From Capitulum mitella (taxonomy: Eukaryota > Arthropoda > Thecostraca > Pollicipedomorpha > Pollicipedidae), in the NCBI GenBank assembly GCA_030062745.1, contig CP099848.1, positions 16,851,081 through 16,915,080 on the forward strand: DNA of 64,000 bases, read 5' to 3'. Below are positions 59,221 to 64,000 of this stretch, in pieces. A model generated the notes under the pieces. It ran no database searches. It saw nothing but the letters and a program-made list of their open reading frames with translations, and had not been told where the DNA came from. Both the position numbers and the translations under genes were made by a program. The first letter of the stretch is position 1. Each line of letters opens with the position of its first letter.

Positions 59221-60428
59221 TTAACCCTATTCCCGGCAGGGGGGCTGAATCCGTCCCCCATCGGGTTTCTTGCTTGCCAATTCCAGGCTTTTTAGCGCAG
59301 CTTCACGAAACTTGGTCACTTTTCCTAGCTATTTTTTTACGTGCCGTGACAAAATTTCAAAATTCTGTTTTGCTCAGGGGCTTAGCCATGTAACGTTTTT
59401 GGGAGGCACCTCATGCCATTTTTGGCCATGTTGAGGGTAAAAGCAAAATGTCTGCCAAAAACAGAGTTTTTAAGATAGAACTCAAAACTTTAGGTGGATG
59501 TATAGCTAAATAGTTGGGCAATGTGCAGATGTAATTTTGTTTATCTGACGTCATTTTGCAAGGTCAGGTCAAGGTCAAAAGTCAAAATTTGCTTTTTTGC
59601 AATGATTTCGGCGCTGTTTTCTCAAATGCCAAAACCGGGATATATATCACGTAGAAGGATGCCCTCTACTTGTGTATCAAGTTCCAGCTTGATATCGGGT
59701 CGGGTCACGGAGCTTTCACCTAAAATGTCACTGCGCATACCCTATATGGCAATAAGCATAAAATGAAATTTTTGAAATAGAGTGAATTCAAATGATTGAA
59801 AACGTTTACAGATAATATCAAATGCACACGAGATCATTCCAAGTGAACCCAAGGTCACTGTAAGTCATTTAAGCAAAAGGTCACAAGTTGATCTGAGAAA
59901 CGTGTGACCATGACAGTTCCCCCTTTGTCATGTCCCTGGCACCGCCTATGCTAACATTATACAAACATTGTAATGCGATTTGTACTTCTTTAGCATAACA
60001 TGACTAGCAGAAGCCAAAAAAGGGTGTTTGCCTCTTTTGTTCATTCAGTTGTTAGAAAACTAATCCTCCTATTTTTGAAACCCTGTGAACGACCATGAAT
60101 TTTCTTAAAAATTTCAGATTTGCGGATCCATGGTAAAGCCCTATTCATAATCTCTCGATTCATGCCAGTTTCATCGAAATCGGTTCATAAACAACGGAGT
60201 TATAAGAAGTCCAAAAGTACCTCCCATTTTGACATTTTTGCCCCCTGTATCCACAAATTTCAAAATGTTGAAAATTTCTTTTTATAAAAATGTAGTTCAC
60301 GTCATGGCCAATCGATTGCCGTTTGTTGCGATAAAATCGGACGAGTAGTTCTCGAGATCTCAGGGGGGCCGAATCCGCCCCCTGCCGGGAATCGACCATA
60401 CCGTCTAGCCCTCCGGGAATAGGGTTAA
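59221..60428 (+). mobile_element. TTAA family copy 3 (best preserved)
   Basis: Begins TTAACCCTATTCCCGG and ends CCGGGAATAGGGTTAA, a perfect 16-bp inverted terminus with TTAA on both sides. The left subterminal block GGGGGGCTGAATCCGTCCCCC and right block GGGGGGCCGAATCCGCCCCC are quasi-palindromic. Inside, GGGGCTTAGCC (about 59,378) and GGCACCGCCTATG (about 59,938) look like the ends of a second, inner unit. Longest frame is 81 codons, so non-autonomous. Termini starting CCC beside TTAA fit a piggyBac-like helper, by inference. Confidence 0.8.
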
Positions 60429-63400
60429 TACTGTATTATGCCACATTACATACGCTTGCAACGGAGTTTGTGAAAGCACGAAGACATCGTAGAGGTTTGT
60501 TCAAAACAACAGATGATATCCATGTTATCCGATATTCAGAACGAGTGGGTCATTTGACGATAAGTCATTATATCCCTTATTTTTCAGAAAGCAGTTGACC
60601 TTCCACAGTCTGTGAAGAAAACACGGTACTTGCTGTGCTGAATTTGTTTTATTCTGAAGCCTCTTCCTCAAATTTACTTTGGTTCAACGCACGGTAGCAC
60701 ACTATGCAAGCAAGCAGTCCTCATGGACACATTCTACATACCACGATGACATGACAGATGCAAAAGTATCTCCTTCTTTGCTTTCACAAGTGTCTGATAC
60801 ATCATGCTTTTGTCGTCACGTTTGGTATTTTGCCTAGATGGTGGAAAAGTACAGTTGCTTCGCTTTTTTGGCTCAGCACTCCGCTGTTTCAGTGAGAGGT
60901 AAAGTGACCGACACAGACATCTGCGAAATCGTAGCTGCGCCACCACTGACTCGTTGCTCTTGCAGAACAAGCCCTCAGCGTATGTTTAAGCATACATTTC
61001 TCATCGTTTAAATGCTTATCATGTCCTCGCCTTGAACCTTGCAAACCAAATGCTGAGTCCTTGCTCCACGTGAGCAGTGTTCACCGCTCTGAATAATTCA
61101 TATGTATTCCAAGCCTCCTGAAGGCCTGAAACAGGTTTTTAGCTGATGAGCCAACGTTTCTGGAAGAGGCTTAACTTAGCGACGCTTGGCATATCTGAGC
61201 GCTGTCAGCACGTACAGAAGCCCTGACCGGCGCGCGTAAAGAAGTTCCCGAAAACAACGATGCTGAATGACTTTGGTCCCTCAGTGCAGAGAGCACTGAA
61301 GGGGTGTTCATAAGATCAGCTACAAAACAATGAGAAACAATCACTTAAGACTTTTTTGCCGGTTGGGATCTGGACCGCTTTTCCCTACTGGACGTTATCG
61401 CACCAAACTGTAGACATATGTTGGAGCTTACAGGCCTGAGACTAGCCAGCTGGTCCATGGCTGAATAGGATCACAGGAAGACATCAGTCCACATTGCAAA
61501 CGTTCTGCTTGAAACCAGATCGACGGAAACTCGTGCGGGGTTTGGAAAGGACCTTAGTCTATGTATATATACATAGTACAAATCAGGAGTCCGTTCGATA
61601 CAGGTGTGTTTAGACGTATGCTAGCCAGCGTACCGGGCTTGAAAGTTTAATGACCTAAGTTCGTTTGAATCCACTGAACTTTATATGACCTCAAGACGGC
61701 TTTGAGCCGGTTATCGGGTAATTCTTGTCGCTTATTTGAATAATGATAATGATCTTTAACTCTTTATATCATCAAATCTCCAGTTCTCCGACGATAATCA
61801 AACATTAATTTCGGCTCTGGCAGCGTAAAAAGCCTGCCAATGATATCTGACCTGCTACTGACCTGATTTTGACCTCAGGAGAAAAACAGTAACTGATTAC
61901 AGCGACTGACCCAGCTTATAAGGCCGCTACAAAAGCATGATATACCGGATGAAATGTTACACAATTACAAAGATGACAGGGCAGGCCCAAAACGAAGAAG
62001 TAGTCTCATCCTCAGTGAGCTGAGAGGTAACTACAATACCTCAGCGAGAAAATTAGGCATCATTCGAATAAAAATCTCACGTGCTACATTATCTTTGTTA
62101 TTTCGTTGCCCTGCCTCTATTGGTAGACAAGTAGGACGGGTGGAATTAATCCTCTCGCTCGAAATGTATGAGGAATTCTTAAGTCCGGCAAGGGCAGATA
62201 TAGTAATGGTAACGCTGGAGTAGGTTTGGCGCACCCAGAGGTATCATAAGAGCTAGAAGTTTACATGGCTGTACTTCTTAGTCGCCCCGCTCCACAGCCA
62301 TAGCACCCTAACCGCAGTCAGCCGCAGCCTTACCCATAGGTCCAACAGCCAGCCGTCGGCCGGCCGTATAATTTCTTTCTTCAAAATTTCAATGGTAAGA
62401 TGACGCTTGAATGTCAATTATGCGAATAAAACAACACAACTGCAACACCACAAAAACTACCAAATGACTGCATCATACCAATCTAGCTGGTTAGCTATCT
62501 TTCCACTTCTAATCATGTTTTTCCCTATGACACGCATGTGCCTATTAATGTAACTCAGCCTACTTATCCTATCCTTATCATAGACAAGTTGGTTGAACAG
62601 TATGAGTTTCAGAAACCAGCCACAGGCACATGCATGGTTTACCTACTTTATCCATAATTGTTCACCAACCAAAACTCAAAAGCAATAACAGCAATGTGGC
62701 CCAACATCAGCATAATCCTGTTGACCTACCATCTGGACTACCTTTCCGGAAAATGGCTTGCTAAGCTGATTGGGTATATAGGTAAGTTGGGAGGTACGTA
62801 GGCACATAGTCAGAGCTAGAAATGCATTCATCATTATGTATCTGCCATCCCAAATGAGTCTGTGTTGACGGCATCAGGAGATTCCGGCCATAACTTATTA
62901 GGAGAATGAGTCGCCTAAAATGCAGTACACGTCGCCTTCATGAGCATGCAACTATCGCTACGTTCATAACAGAATAACCTTTGCGAGCCACAAAAAACTG
63001 CAACAATCAGCAAGCACAGCAAACATCGCAAGGTTCCGACCAACCTGAGCCAACACAACTAAGGAACAACAACCTTGGAAAATGATAAGTATGGCTCTCT
63101 TTGAGGTTTTACAGGAAGTCATCGTACAGTTTATAGCAGAATGACGAAAATCGCCGAAACTTGACGTTACCTACCTAAGTTTCTGCTGCTATTTTTTTAC
63201 AAGTTTCCGTAAATGCCGCGGATGCGGATTAAATAGGATTAAATACCTGTTACAAGATTATGGAAGCTATATGAAAAGACTAAACATGGCTTGCTCTTTA
63301 TCGCAATTCATGTATGAATTACTTTTTAGTATGATTATGTAAGTAAATAAGCCTGCATAATGCAACCGGGGAACTATATTGTTCTATTTTTTTGTATTTC

Positions 63401-64000
63401 ATAAACATTAAGGATTAGCCTCACTTACCGATCCAAACATTTTTCTACCTCATAGAAAGAAACCTTGAAAAATTGGGAGGAAGTTCAGATACGGCGCATT
63501 TGTTTCAAACGTAACGCAAAAACGGGTTGCGTTGCATGCTAATGCATAAGGTACGTATAAGGCTTGCAAAAATCACCTGGTGTTGGAGGCACAAGTCAAG
63601 GTAGGCTAGCTGGATGCCGACGCAGCTAGTTGAGACACTTACCTACCTGCCCTATGGGATTGAGATCCTGATTTTTTGCCAAGTAAATAGTTGGCAGGCA
63701 CTTGGCAAGCAGGACCTTGGCCTTCCCGTCTGCAACGTGTTGCATTGCCATGTGAAGACTCTTATGTACATGAAGCCTGGCATTTGTTTGGCTTCACAGA
63801 ATTAAGTACCTAGGTAGCTAGGCATCTACCCAAACTTTAATCTCAGAAGCTTCAAGGTACTTTTTCCGGATCTGGTGAGAATGCAGCTTCCTCATTGGTA
63901 GAGTGTAGGTAATTTGTGCCTTTTCATTTCATTCTTTTCATAGTTGCAACTGATGCATGAGGGTCAGCATCATTACAACTTCCCTATTCCTCAGATAAGC
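60429..64000. other. No recognisable gene
   Basis: AT-leaning, apparently unique sequence. Frames reach 89 codons (61,954-62,223) with no recognised domain. No CpG island, array or transposon end was identified. Confidence 0.5.

Noticed and set aside
1-64000. CRISPR arrays, operons, ribosome binding sites, prophage
   Set aside because: The sequence is eukaryotic in character; the tandem arrays have no constant-repeat/variable-spacer structure.

Overview
This is a gene-poor, repeat-rich stretch of a metazoan nuclear genome. I find no intact host protein-coding gene. Open frames are short and lack recognisable domains, apart from three transposon remnants. CpG is not visibly depleted, GT-AG splice signals are present, and the mobile elements are eukaryotic DNA transposons, a tRNA-derived SINE and a Penelope-like fragment. 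Together these suggest an invertebrate. Arthropod is a weak guess, resting only on TCAGT initiator-like motifs and a short TTAGG run. I cannot name the species.

Layout. 1-6.4 kb: unique-looking sequence with two GC/CpG-rich patches. 6.4-9.7 kb: two TTAA-flanked non-autonomous elements, the second carrying a further TTAA-flanked insertion. 11.0-14.65 kb: a nested block made of a truncated SINE, AT microsatellites, and a 2.6 kb element with ~540 bp inverted repeats that sits inside an older repeat (family B). The 2.6 kb element carries a broken, intron-containing protein gene of a type I recognise from other invertebrate genomes but cannot place in a named transposase superfamily. 14.65-22.4 kb: mostly featureless, with a full-length SINE and a 47-bp-arm inverted repeat. 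22.47-25.1 kb: a region bounded by 17-bp inverted repeats and filled with two ~20-bp minisatellites that seem inverted to one another, like a Foldback element. 25-40 kb: TTAA-element fragments, a Penelope-like GIY-YIG remnant, and several minisatellites. 40.2-41.7, 53.5-54.1 and 57.0-57.9 kb: CpG islands, two of them immediately preceded by a minisatellite. 43.4-44.6 and 59.2-60.4 kb: two more ~1.2 kb TTAA elements. 46.8-48.1 kb: a second copy of family B. 48.17-51.84 kb: a complete-ended hAT element with a perfect 8-bp target duplication and a broken BED zinc finger. 60.4-64 kb: AT-leaning sequence with nothing recognisable.

No pathway or operon-like cooperation is visible. The window reads as intergenic or large-intron DNA shaped by layered transposition. 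The CpG islands are the best candidates for host regulatory DNA. The strongest lead for something undescribed is the 2.6 kb element at 11,247-13,840. Next come the TTAA family with its G-tract/C-tract hallmark at the ends and the Foldback-like array.
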